A DNA stretch of 64,000 nucleotides from Catenovulum adriaticum (lineage in GTDB: Bacteria > Pseudomonadota > Gammaproteobacteria > Enterobacterales > Alteromonadaceae), in NCBI RefSeq assembly GCF_026725475.1, contig NZ_CP109965.1, positions 744,001 to 808,000 of the forward strand, in the 5' to 3' direction. A model generated the notes under the pieces. The model worked only from the letters and a program-made list of their open reading frames with translations. It searched no databases and had not been told where the DNA came from. This document shows positions 23,855 through 33,281 of this stretch, piece by piece (the stretch's first letter is position 1; each line of letters starts with the position of its first letter). The translations under genes were made by a program, and so were the position numbers.

Positions 23855-26764
23855 ATGTCTTTATTCAAGCCTAACACACTAACTATCGCGTTATGGGCTG
23901 CAGGTTTAACCATGCCAGCTATCGCTTATAGTGCAGAGAGTGAGGTTGAGCAAACTACGCTAGAACAAGAAGAATCAATAGAAACCATTACTATTACTGG
24001 TTTTCGTCGTAGTTTGATTGACTCAATTAACACAAAACGTTTTTCAGATACGGTTTCAGAACAAATTTCAGCAGATGATTTAGGTGCCTTGCCAGATGTA
24101 TCTATATCAGATGCTTTAACGCGTTTACCGGGTATTTCAGCGGTACGAACTAACGGTCAATCTGGCGAAATTAACATTCGTGGTTTAGCGGGTGGTTTTG
24201 TGTTTACCACATTAAATGGTCGTGAGCAGGTGTCTACTAAAGGTGAACGAAATATTGAGTTTGATCAATATCCATCTGAACTTATTAGTTCGGGCGCTGT
24301 TTATAAATCGCCCAAAGCTTCACTGATTGAAGGCGGTGTTGCGGGCACGGTTGAGCTTACTACAGCAAGCCCACTAAGTATTAAAAATGACTATAAATTG
24401 TCTGCTAATGCGCGAATGATGAAAAATGATCGTTCAAGCGAGATTTATGATGCCGACGGTACAGGGCATAGATTAAGTGTTTCGTATCAAACTAAGTTGT
24501 TGGATGACACTTTAGGGGTTGCTGTTGGCGCAGCACGTTTATATCAACCTAGTGTTTCAACTCAATTTATAGGTTTAGCTTATAACGAGCGTAAAGAGCT
24601 TGATTTTGATCAAGCCGAACAAGAACGAGATGAAGCACTTGGCTTAGAAAATCCAGGGCAAGAGTATTTAAGTGAGGGAATGGAGCTGCAACACAGAGGT
24701 GGCGCCGAAACTCGAACAGGATTAATGGGTGTTATTGAGTATGCACCCACTGATAATTTTGTGTTAAAAGCCGATTATTTTAAATCTAAATTTGATTCAG
24801 AAGAATTTGCTCGCGGCCTACGCATTAAATTTGAGCCAGATGATGCCGGTATTAATAATCCTGTTTTAGAAGATGGCGATTATATGATTGGCGGTACTAT
24901 TAGTCGTTATTCAAATGGTTATACCCGTATTGAAACCGCTAATGACAACAATAATAAAGAAAACAGTATTACGAGTTATGGCGTGAATGCCGACTGGTTT
25001 ATAACTGATAATTTACAAGTTCAATTTGATGTATCTCATTCAAAAGCGGATAGCGATTTTAGAAATGGTTTGCTGTGGAGCTTGATTGCTGAAGATGCTA
25101 ATGCTGACTCACCCGTTACTGATAAAAATTTGTCAATTAACTATCAACTCAACGGTTTAGACTTACCTGATTTAGGCGTTAATCAAGGCGATAAACTGAC
25201 CGATATTAATCATTTAATGGTTAGTAAATATGGGATTTATCCTTACATTTATTCAGATCAGGTGGATGCAGTTAAATTTGATTTAACTTACACCCTAGAT
25301 AATGATTTTTTCTCGTCAATTGAATTTGGTGCACGTGAATCTGAACGCGAATATACCGCTAAACGACAAGTGTTTGAGTACGGTAGTGATGGTGAATTTT
25401 TAACTGAAGAAGCTCCGCTTAAACTAACTGATGATATGGTTCATCAAGTTGATTGGGAAGGTGAATTTTCATACTTTCCAAGCTATTTAGCAATTGACAT
25501 GGATAAAGCGCTTAATGCTTGGTTTCCATCTGGCGTACCTGAACCAGTACAAACCTGGGGTAACGCACCGGGTGTTGATAATCAAGACGATATTACCACT
25601 AATACCGATTACTCTTGGTCTATGGTGCAAAGTGGTAATGTATATGAAGACGTATTTGCCGCATACGCTATGGCAAATATAGATACTGAGTTTTTAGGTG
25701 TTCCTGTAACTGGTAATTTAGGCGTGCGCATGGTTGAAACTGAGCAATCAGCAACCGAGCTAAAAAACGTAGATGGCAACTTAAAAGCTGGTGCTCAAAA
25801 TATTAAAGATGAAGCTGGGTTGATTAATACTGAGTATAGTAAAGAAGTTCGTGGAATTAAGTACACCGATTACCTGCCTCAGCTTAATTTAAACTTTAAA
25901 ATTACCGACAATGATCAAATTAGGGTTGCGGCTGCTAAAGTCATGTCTCGCCCTCCAATTCATCGTTTAGCGGCGCAAAGCTCATATAACATTAATGCAT
26001 TAACAGGTGAAGTCACTGGGAGCGCAACAAATAACCCAGAATTAAAACCTTTTTATGCAACTCAGTACGACCTATCGTTTGAACGTTATTTTGATGATGC
26101 ATCAGGGTCGTTAGCGGTTGCTTTGTTTTACAAAGACATTGAATCAACTGGTATTCAAGCTGTGACTTTAGAAAACTTTGATTTTGAAGGCTATGGTTTT
26201 CCAATACCAGACGCAATCGAGCAAGAAAGCGGCGCTATGTTAGAGACGACTAATGGTGATTTTGAAATCGCTTACAATGATGACAATGGCGGTTACCTGC
26301 GTGGTTTAGAAGTGTCTTTCACTAAAATTTTTGTTGATTTACCTGAATTATTTTCCGGTTTAGGGGTGAATTTAAATTATTCGTATACCGAAAGTGAAAT
26401 TGACCAATTGCAAAATGTGGATGGTGATACTTTTAGCACTAGCTTACCAGGCTTATCTAAAAACTTATTTACGGGTACGGCATTTTGGGAGTATCAAAAT
26501 TTTGAAACTCGGTTAAGCGTAAGGTATCGCGACAAATTTGTTTCTGATCAAACCGCTCGAGATACTCAAATTGTTAATTACGACGCTGAAACTGTGCTTG
26601 ATTACCAGGCCTCATACAAACTAACCGACAGCCTAAGTGTTTTATTTCAGGCCAATAACTTAACTGATGCACCCACTAAAAGTTATTTTGGCACTGAAGC
26701 GAAAACCGGCACCATTCAATACTTTGGTCGTCAATTTTATCTAGGTGTGAATTACGCTCTGTAA
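23855..26764 (+). CDS. TonB-dependent receptor, probable maltodextrin/starch oligosaccharide transporter
   Basis: Outer-membrane beta-barrel importer of 969 residues powered by TonB-ExbBD. It begins with a signal peptide (LTIALWAAGLTMPAIAYSA), a TonB-box-like ETITITGF (about 43-50), and a plug domain: ISADDLGALPDVSISDALTRLPGI, INIRGLAGGFVFTTLNGRE and SELISSGAVYKSPKASLIEGGVAG. The barrel ends QYFGRQFYLGVNYAL with a terminal hydrophobic residue. The plug style is that of Xanthomonas/Caulobacter-type carbohydrate receptors. GGGGAG precedes the ATG. Pullulanase, amylase and alpha-glucosidase genes follow on the same strand, so alpha-glucans are the likely cargo. Confidence 0.93.
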   Translation: MSLFKPNTLTIALWAAGLTMPAIAYSAESEVEQTTLEQEESIETITITGFRRSLIDSINTKRFSDTVSEQISADDLGALPDVSISDALTRLPGISAVRTNGQSGEINIRGLAGGFVFTTLNGREQVSTKGERNIEFDQYPSELISSGAVYKSPKASLIEGGVAGTVELTTASPLSIKNDYKLSANARMMKNDRSSEIYDADGTGHRLSVSYQTKLLDDTLGVAVGAARLYQPSVSTQFIGLAYNERKELDFDQAEQERDEALGLENPGQEYLSEGMELQHRGGAETRTGLMGVIEYAPTDNFVLKADYFKSKFDSEEFARGLRIKFEPDDAGINNPVLEDGDYMIGGTISRYSNGYTRIETANDNNNKENSITSYGVNADWFITDNLQVQFDVSHSKADSDFRNGLLWSLIAEDANADSPVTDKNLSINYQLNGLDLPDLGVNQGDKLTDINHLMVSKYGIYPYIYSDQVDAVKFDLTYTLDNDFFSSIEFGARESEREYTAKRQVFEYGSDGEFLTEEAPLKLTDDMVHQVDWEGEFSYFPSYLAIDMDKALNAWFPSGVPEPVQTWGNAPGVDNQDDITTNTDYSWSMVQSGNVYEDVFAAYAMANIDTEFLGVPVTGNLGVRMVETEQSATELKNVDGNLKAGAQNIKDEAGLINTEYSKEVRGIKYTDYLPQLNLNFKITDNDQIRVAAAKVMSRPPIHRLAAQSSYNINALTGEVTGSATNNPELKPFYATQYDLSFERYFDDASGSLAVALFYKDIESTGIQAVTLENFDFEGYGFPIPDAIEQESGAMLETTNGDFEIAYNDDNGGYLRGLEVSFTKIFVDLPELFSGLGVNLNYSYTESEIDQLQNVDGDTFSTSLPGLSKNLFTGTAFWEYQNFETRLSVRYRDKFVSDQTARDTQIVNYDAETVLDYQASYKLTDSLSVLFQANNLTDAPTKSYFGTEAKTGTIQYFGRQFYLGVNYAL

Positions 26765-26799
26765 TCTCGTCAAACTGAAACAAATTTTAGGAGTTTAGT

Positions 26800-29700
26800 A
26801 TGAAACTAAATCAACATTTTTCAATTTTGCCCCTCGCGGCATTTGTTAGCATGTCGCTTGTTTCTTGTGGCGAGAGTGAAGACATTCAATCAGGCGCAGT
26901 TTTATTAACTTGCGATACGCCTATGGTTGCTAATGCAGCTGGTACCGAGTGTGTGGCACCAGAAGCTAAAGTTTGCCCGTTTCCATCTGTGCCTGATGCC
27001 ACCAATGAAGTATGTGTAACAGGCCCTAACCCTGAAATCGGCTTACCTGCGATTACACCAAATGAAAGCCAGGCTATTTTATATTACAACCGAGGTGCAG
27101 ACGATTATAACGGTTGGAAGCTACATACCTGGAATAACGAAACTTGCGATTCGTTAGCAGATACTTCGGTTGCTAGCAGTTGGAATGACGGTTTAATTCA
27201 TAATGGTGTTGACCCAGTTTTTGGCGCTTATTGGATTTTAGATTTAAAAGCCGAGCATGGGGATTGCATTAATTTTATTGTGCACAAAGGCGATGAAAAA
27301 GATCTAGGTAGCTCAGATAAAAAATTGGATTTAACTCAGCCTGAAGCAGATTACGCCCGAATGGGATTTGCCTTCAAATCTGAAACGACGATTTTTAAAT
27401 ATCCACTCAAATCTTTGGGGGATAAAGCATTAGAAATTAGCGAAAGTGCGGCGCATTTAATTGATGCCAACACCTTGGTTTGGGACTTGGATACTTTAGA
27501 AGTGGCTGAAGTTAAACTTCATCACTCTGCCATGGCGGATATTGAAGTTGCTGACTCTGTGGTATCAGGCGATACCGTGAGCTTTACTGAAACAGATTTA
27601 ACGGACGCTCAAATTGAACGTGCCCCTGTGATTAACGCGTGGGCGGCATTTGCTAATGATTTAACGGCGGATGAAGCTAAAAACTTATTAAAATCGCAAT
27701 TGGTGGCAGTTGCTTATGATGCAGATGGTATCGCGATAGATGCAACTTGGGTGCAAACTGCAAAAGCCTTAGATGCGCTTTATACCATGGCAGATAATGA
27801 CGCCAACGAGGCTGTATTAGGAACAGTTTACGAAAACGGTATTATTCAAAATTCGGTTTGGGCACCCACTGCACAGCAAGTTATGCTTAAAGTCTATGAT
27901 GCCAATAAAACTGAACTTGCCAGCCATGCAATGAATTATGATGAGGTGACCGGTATTTGGTCTTATCAAGGCGATAGTGCGGATTTAGACCGAAAATTTT
28001 ACCAGTATGAAGTAACTGTTTATCATTATACTAATCAGCAAATTGAAACCTTGCTAACCTCAGACCCTTACTCAGTAAGCTTATCAACCAATGGTGAGTT
28101 TTCTCAGTTTGTTAATTTAAATGACCCAGATTTAAAACCTACAGATTGGGAAACACATGCAATCCCAACCATTGAAAATATTGAAGATGCGGTTTTATTG
28201 GAAGCTCATATCCGTGATTTCAGTATTAACGATGAAACGGTATCAGCTGAAAACCGAGGTAAATATTTAGCTTTTACTGAAACAGATTCAAATTCAGTTA
28301 AATACTTAAAACGTTTGGCAGATGCTGGGGTAACTCATTTTCATATGTTACCCGCTAATGATATTGCCACAATTGAAGAAGACACTGCTTCTCGAATTGA
28401 TTTAACTAACAGTGTCGCAGAGCTTTGTGAAGTAAAAACCGACGCAGCTATTTGCGGCGTTGAAAATGAAACTGATACTCTGTGGCAGGTATTAGAAGCT
28501 TACGTTGATGATTATGAGCCTAAAAAAGCACAAACTTTAATTACTGAAATTAAAGATATTGATGGTTTTAACTGGGGGTATGATCCACATCATTTTAACG
28601 CACCCGAAGGGAGTTATGCTTCAAATCCGGATGGCGTAACGCGAATTATTGAAATGCGTGAAATGAATCAGGCGTTGCATAAATTAGGTTTACGCGTGGT
28701 ATTAGATGTTGTTTATAACCATACCAGCGCATCGGGTTTATGGGATAACTCAGTATTTGATAAAGTGGTACCGGGTTATTATCACAGACGTAATGAAGTG
28801 TCAGGCAACGTTGAAAACTCAAGTTGTTGTGACAATACCGCAACTGAAAACCAAATGTTTGATAAGTTTATTCAAGACTCATTAGTGTTATGGACAGAGG
28901 CTTATAAATTTGATGGTTTCCGCTTTGATATTATGGGGCATATTCCTAAATCTACTTTATTAGAGGCCCGCGATAAAGTGGCGGCAATTGATCCTGATAC
29001 TTACTTTTATGGTGAAGGCTGGAATTTTGGCGAAGATGTTCAAAATGACAGATTATTTGAACAAGCTCGTCAGGATAATATGGGTGGCAGCGAAATAGGC
29101 ACCTTTAACGACAGACCACGAGATGATATTCGAAATGCGGCACTATTTAACCAAGATGGCAGTTTAGATTCGCAAGATTATATCCGCTTGGGGCTAGCTG
29201 GCACTTTGGCTGATTTTCCATTAATGGGTAATTTAGGAAACGTTGCAACGGGTAGTAGTTTTGCTCGAGCGAGTTATGCACTTGATCCAGCCGATGTGAT
29301 TAACTATGTATCTAAACATGATAATGAAACTTTGTGGGATCAACTGCAATATGGCTTACCAGAAAGCTACAATTTAGCCGAGCGGGTTAGAGCACATAAT
29401 ATTGCAGCGAGCATTCCTGTGTTAAGCCAAGGTATTCCATTTTTTCAATTGGGCGTTGATTTAATGCGCTCAAAATCAATGGACAGAGATAGCTATAATT
29501 CGGGCGACTGGTTTAACTACATTGATTTATCTATGCAGCAACACAATTGGAATATTGGTTTGCCGCCTGCTGAAAAAAATGAAGAAAAATGGGATGCGAT
29601 TGCTAAGCTTTTGTACGCAGTAGATAAACCAAGCAGTTATGAACTTGAGATGAGTGCTAACGTGTTTGCTGAGTTTTTACAAATTCGCGACCAAAGCCCA

Positions 29701-31098
29701 CTGATGCGGTTAACCAACGCTCAAGATATTATTGACCGTGTGGGTTTTCATAATGTGGGTGCGCGTCAAACTCAAGGGTTAATTGTAATGAGTATTGATG
29801 ATGGCTCCGAGTGGACTGATATTGATCCTAATCTTGACGCTATGCTTATTGTGATTAACGGCTCAAATATCGCGCAATCTCATACCATCGCCACAGCGAG
29901 CGGTTTTGAACTGCATTCCATTCAGCAGAACTCTTATGATTCGGTTGTAACAGGTGCTTCATTTACCCAAGGCGAAGGTGAAGGCACATTTGATGTTCCG
30001 GCATTAACTACCGCTGTCTTTGTGAAACCTCAAGGCGATGCGCAAGGGGCGGGTTTATCAGCTCAAGCTACTCAAGGTGCACCAGATGTCGTGCCTTTTG
30101 GTGATACGCCAGTGTATTTAAAAGGCGATATGAATGGCTGGTCTAATGAAATGCAGCTAAGTTATGTAGGCAATGGAATTTACCAAACACGTGTTGAGTT
30201 AATGGCGGGTCAAAGTTATGGCTTTAAATTAGCAGACGCGGATTGGGCATCTATTATTTATGGTGCAGCTGAAGGTGCTGACGGGGCAGTTGCGGAAGGC
30301 ACCGATAAAACCTTATCGCTTGGTGGCGGAACGGGTAATTTAAGTTTTACTCCAGATACAGATGCAACTTATATCTTTAGTTTTGATGCTTCTGATAAAG
30401 ATGCCGTTGTATTAAATATTGTAAACGAAGAACCGTTTGTAGGCGTAGATGTGTTACTTAGAGGTGATATGAACGGTTGGAGCGAAACGGATGCTTTTGT
30501 TTATCAAGGTGGGCGTATATATATCTTAAATACTAGCTTAGCTGCGGGTACATACGGCTTTAAAATTGCTGACGCGCAGTGGGGCGAGCTTGGGGTTAAT
30601 TTTGGAGCGGAGTCTGAGGCGCAAGCTCAAGTTGAATTAGCTGAAGCAGAGTATTTAGCAAGTACTCAAAATAACTTAAGCATTACGTTAGCAGAAGACG
30701 CTGAGTTGGTTTTCATTTTTGATATGACCAATTTAGAGCCTAAATTAAGAGTTTATAAAGCAAACTTTTTCGCTGACACACCAGTATTTATACGCGGTGG
30801 CATGAATGACTGGGGAGAAGTGGACCAACTTAGTTACAACAACGATGGTACTTATTCAGTTGATTTGACACTAGCAGCGGGCGATTATGAATTTAAAATT
30901 GCTTCTGCTGACTGGTCAACAGTTGACTTAGGTGCGGTCTCAGAGAATGTAGCAAATGTTGAGCTAGCCGTAGATGAGCAGTTGGCATTTAAAGGCGACA
31001 ACATGACATTTACCGCTGATTCAGATGGGATATATCGGTTTTTAGTTGAAGGGCCGGATGGGGCAAATCCAAATTTAACGATTAGTTTATTGCCTTAG
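26800..31098 (+). CDS. pulA: Pullulanase-type GH13 alpha-1,6-glucosidase, lipoprotein with three C-terminal repeat modules
   Basis: Secreted lipoprotein (SLVSC lipobox, C23) that debranches pullulan/starch at alpha-1,6 bonds. From the N-terminus: a Cys-containing linker, a CBM41-like domain (YYNRGADDYNGWKLHTWN, about 95-112), E-set domains, then the GH13 catalytic domain with FNWGYDP (590-596, the type I pullulanase signature), GFRFDIMG (nucleophile D710), YFYGEGW (acid/base E739) and SKHDNE (D841). The C-terminus holds three related modules of about 110 residues starting near 1102, 1214 and 1325, each with the pattern [DV].(P)V.[LI][KR]G.MN.W followed by FK[LI]A.A.W, probably glucan-binding E-set folds. 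At 1432 aa it is longer than typical pullulanases because of them. TAGGAG precedes the start. Confidence 0.92.
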   Translation: MKLNQHFSILPLAAFVSMSLVSCGESEDIQSGAVLLTCDTPMVANAAGTECVAPEAKVCPFPSVPDATNEVCVTGPNPEIGLPAITPNESQAILYYNRGADDYNGWKLHTWNNETCDSLADTSVASSWNDGLIHNGVDPVFGAYWILDLKAEHGDCINFIVHKGDEKDLGSSDKKLDLTQPEADYARMGFAFKSETTIFKYPLKSLGDKALEISESAAHLIDANTLVWDLDTLEVAEVKLHHSAMADIEVADSVVSGDTVSFTETDLTDAQIERAPVINAWAAFANDLTADEAKNLLKSQLVAVAYDADGIAIDATWVQTAKALDALYTMADNDANEAVLGTVYENGIIQNSVWAPTAQQVMLKVYDANKTELASHAMNYDEVTGIWSYQGDSADLDRKFYQYEVTVYHYTNQQIETLLTSDPYSVSLSTNGEFSQFVNLNDPDLKPTDWETHAIPTIENIEDAVLLEAHIRDFSINDETVSAENRGKYLAFTETDSNSVKYLKRLADAGVTHFHMLPANDIATIEEDTASRIDLTNSVAELCEVKTDAAICGVENETDTLWQVLEAYVDDYEPKKAQTLITEIKDIDGFNWGYDPHHFNAPEGSYASNPDGVTRIIEMREMNQALHKLGLRVVLDVVYNHTSASGLWDNSVFDKVVPGYYHRRNEVSGNVENSSCCDNTATENQMFDKFIQDSLVLWTEAYKFDGFRFDIMGHIPKSTLLEARDKVAAIDPDTYFYGEGWNFGEDVQNDRLFEQARQDNMGGSEIGTFNDRPRDDIRNAALFNQDGSLDSQDYIRLGLAGTLADFPLMGNLGNVATGSSFARASYALDPADVINYVSKHDNETLWDQLQYGLPESYNLAERVRAHNIAASIPVLSQGIPFFQLGVDLMRSKSMDRDSYNSGDWFNYIDLSMQQHNWNIGLPPAEKNEEKWDAIAKLLYAVDKPSSYELEMSANVFAEFLQIRDQSPLMRLTNAQDIIDRVGFHNVGARQTQGLIVMSIDDGSEWTDIDPNLDAMLIVINGSNIAQSHTIATASGFELHSIQQNSYDSVVTGASFTQGEGEGTFDVPALTTAVFVKPQGDAQGAGLSAQATQGAPDVVPFGDTPVYLKGDMNGWSNEMQLSYVGNGIYQTRVELMAGQSYGFKLADADWASIIYGAAEGADGAVAEGTDKTLSLGGGTGNLSFTPDTDATYIFSFDASDKDAVVLNIVNEEPFVGVDVLLRGDMNGWSETDAFVYQGGRIYILNTSLAAGTYGFKIADAQWGELGVNFGAESEAQAQVELAEAEYLASTQNNLSITLAEDAELVFIFDMTNLEPKLRVYKANFFADTPVFIRGGMNDWGEVDQLSYNNDGTYSVDLTLAAGDYEFKIASADWSTVDLGAVSENVANVELAVDEQLAFKGDNMTFTADSDGIYRFLVEGPDGANPNLTISLLP

Positions 31099-31127
31099 TG
31101 TTGCCTTAGTTTTAGCTAAACTTTGCT

Positions 31128-31149
31128 AAGCCGCCTACGGGCGGCTTTA
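31128..31149 (+). terminator. Stem-loop after the pullulanase gene, weak terminator
   Basis: AAGCCGCC (31128-31135) pairs with GGCGGCTT over a 4-nt loop, but it is followed by only a short TATC instead of a T run. It could be a partial terminator or an mRNA-stabilising hairpin between the pullulanase and amylase genes. Confidence 0.4.
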
Positions 31150-31191
31150 TCTATAATCTTTTAAACTTTACTAGCCAAAGCGTTAATTTTT

Positions 31192-33090
31192 ATGAATTTA
31201 TTAAGAAAAAATTTATCTTTAACCGTTATTAGTAGCGCATTCGTTTTGTCTGCGTGTGCGGTTAATAACAAACATACTGAGCCGCTTGAAATGTCTAACA
31301 ATGCGCAAAAATCAGTTAATAAACACGTGGTTTATCAGGTATTCACGCGTTTGTTTGGTAATACGAATTCCACCAATAAACCTTGGGGGACGATTGAAGA
31401 AAACGGGGTCGGTAAATTTAATGATTTTACGGATAAGGCCCTATCTGAAATAAAACGCCTTGGGGTGAGTCATATTTGGTACACAGGTGTGCCGCATCAT
31501 GCTGTGATTAACGATTATACTGATTATGGAATTAATTTAGATGATCCGGATGTAGTTAAAGGCCGTGCGGGTTCACCTTATGCGGTTAAAGATTATTACA
31601 CGGTTAACCCTGATTTAGCAGAAGATCCAGCTAATCGTTTAGCTGAGTTTGAGGCTTTAATTGAGCGTACCCATAAGCAGGGCATGAAAGTGTTAATTGA
31701 CATAGTGCCAAACCATGTGGCGCGCAATTATCACTCTTTGGCAAAACCCACAGGCGTGCAAGATTTTGGCGCAGCGGACGATACCTCGGTTGAGTATGCA
31801 CGTGATAATAATTTTTATTATGTGGTCGGTGAAGACTTTAATGTACCCGAAGCCCAAAATGGTTATCAGCCGTTAGGGGGTGAAAAACATTCATTGTCAG
31901 ATGGCCAGTTTGATGAATCACCCGCGAAATGGACAGGTAATGGATCGCGAAAAGCCCAACCAGACTTTAACGACTGGTATGAAACCGTGAAAGTAAATTA
32001 TGGCGTTAAGCAAGATGGTAGCCATGATTTTGCTAAGCTTCCAGACGATTATGCGGATAAAAATTACCAAGCGCATTATGCGTTTTGGCAAAATCAGGAT
32101 GTGCCTGATTCATGGATGAAATTTAAAGATATTGCACTTTACTGGACCCAAAAAGGGGTTGACGGATTCAGGTTTGATATGGCTGAAATGGTGCCAGTGG
32201 AATTTTGGAGTTATATGAACTCTGCCATTAAAATGGCGAATCCTGATGCTTTTTTATTAGCTGAAATTTATAATCCAAGCGCATACCGCGATTATATTCG
32301 CTTAGGTAAAATGGATTATCTTTACGATAAAGTCGATTTTTATGACACGCTAAAACCACTGATGCAAGGAAAAGCAGGAGCTGACAATTTAGTGTCTATC
32401 CAAAACCGGTTTGCTGATATTGAGCATAATCTACTTCACTTTTTAGATAACCATGATGAGCAGCGTATTTCTAGCCCTGAATTTGCAGGTGACGCTAATA
32501 TAGGTAAACCTGCAATGGTCGTTTCAAGCTTAATCAGCTCTTCGCCTATTATGATTTACTTTGGTCAAGAAGTGGGAGAAGACGGTAGCGAAGAAACTGG
32601 ATTTGGAGATCCTAGTCGCACGACCATTTTTGATTATGCGGGAGTGCCAGCGCATCAAAGATGGATGAATGATGGCAAATTCGATGGCGGTCAGTTATCT
32701 GCCAAAGAGGCAGAATTACGTGATTTTTATCAACGCTTGCTAAACTTTACCTTACAAAGTGAAGCTTTAGTTGGACAGTATGCTGAGTTACATAGTGTTA
32801 ACCGTAGTGCAAACCCTAATTACACTGAGCGACAGTTTGCATTTGCCCGTTTTAATAACAATGAAAAGCTTATTGTGATCAGTAACTTTGATCAAACAGA
32901 GAGTAAAGAAATTGAGCTAATTGTACCGCAGCAAGTCATTACTAAAATGGGATTAAGTGATGGTAAATATACATTTACCGATCAACTCTACCATGAGATT
33001 TCGGCAAATTTGAATGTGAAAAATGGGATGGGACGAATCAAAGTTAAGCTGGCGGGGTTAGAGTCTTTGGTATTGCTTTACAACAAATAA
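31192..33090 (+). CDS. GH13 alpha-amylase-family lipoprotein
   Basis: A 632-residue glycoside hydrolase cleaving alpha-1,4-glucosidic bonds at the cell envelope. The N-terminus (SLTVISSAFVLSACAVNN) is a lipoprotein signal with lipobox LSAC. GH13 regions appear in order: VLIDIVPNHVARN (region I), DGFRFDMAEMVP (nucleophile D329), FLLAEIYN (acid/base E358) and FLDNHDEQR (D422). A long loop (about 190-290) separates region I from the rest, a B-domain-like insertion. No ribosome site is strong, so translation may be coupled to or weaker than the upstream gene. It follows the pullulanase by 93 bp. Confidence 0.92.
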   Translation: MNLLRKNLSLTVISSAFVLSACAVNNKHTEPLEMSNNAQKSVNKHVVYQVFTRLFGNTNSTNKPWGTIEENGVGKFNDFTDKALSEIKRLGVSHIWYTGVPHHAVINDYTDYGINLDDPDVVKGRAGSPYAVKDYYTVNPDLAEDPANRLAEFEALIERTHKQGMKVLIDIVPNHVARNYHSLAKPTGVQDFGAADDTSVEYARDNNFYYVVGEDFNVPEAQNGYQPLGGEKHSLSDGQFDESPAKWTGNGSRKAQPDFNDWYETVKVNYGVKQDGSHDFAKLPDDYADKNYQAHYAFWQNQDVPDSWMKFKDIALYWTQKGVDGFRFDMAEMVPVEFWSYMNSAIKMANPDAFLLAEIYNPSAYRDYIRLGKMDYLYDKVDFYDTLKPLMQGKAGADNLVSIQNRFADIEHNLLHFLDNHDEQRISSPEFAGDANIGKPAMVVSSLISSSPIMIYFGQEVGEDGSEETGFGDPSRTTIFDYAGVPAHQRWMNDGKFDGGQLSAKEAELRDFYQRLLNFTLQSEALVGQYAELHSVNRSANPNYTERQFAFARFNNNEKLIVISNFDQTESKEIELIVPQQVITKMGLSDGKYTFTDQLYHEISANLNVKNGMGRIKVKLAGLESLVLLYNK

Positions 33091-33281
33091 CGCCATTTTG
33101 CTTGAGCTTTCAATTGCGAAGTCGGTATTGATGTCAAATGCGCTAAATACCGGCTGGTTGTTAGTTCAAGTTTTTCTGTGTTGAAAATACATTTTGCTGT
33201 ACGGGTAAGATTTATTTTACTTCATCATTGTGGTTTTCATTTTTCTTCTAATTTTTCAGTTTTTCACAAGGAAATTGCTAT

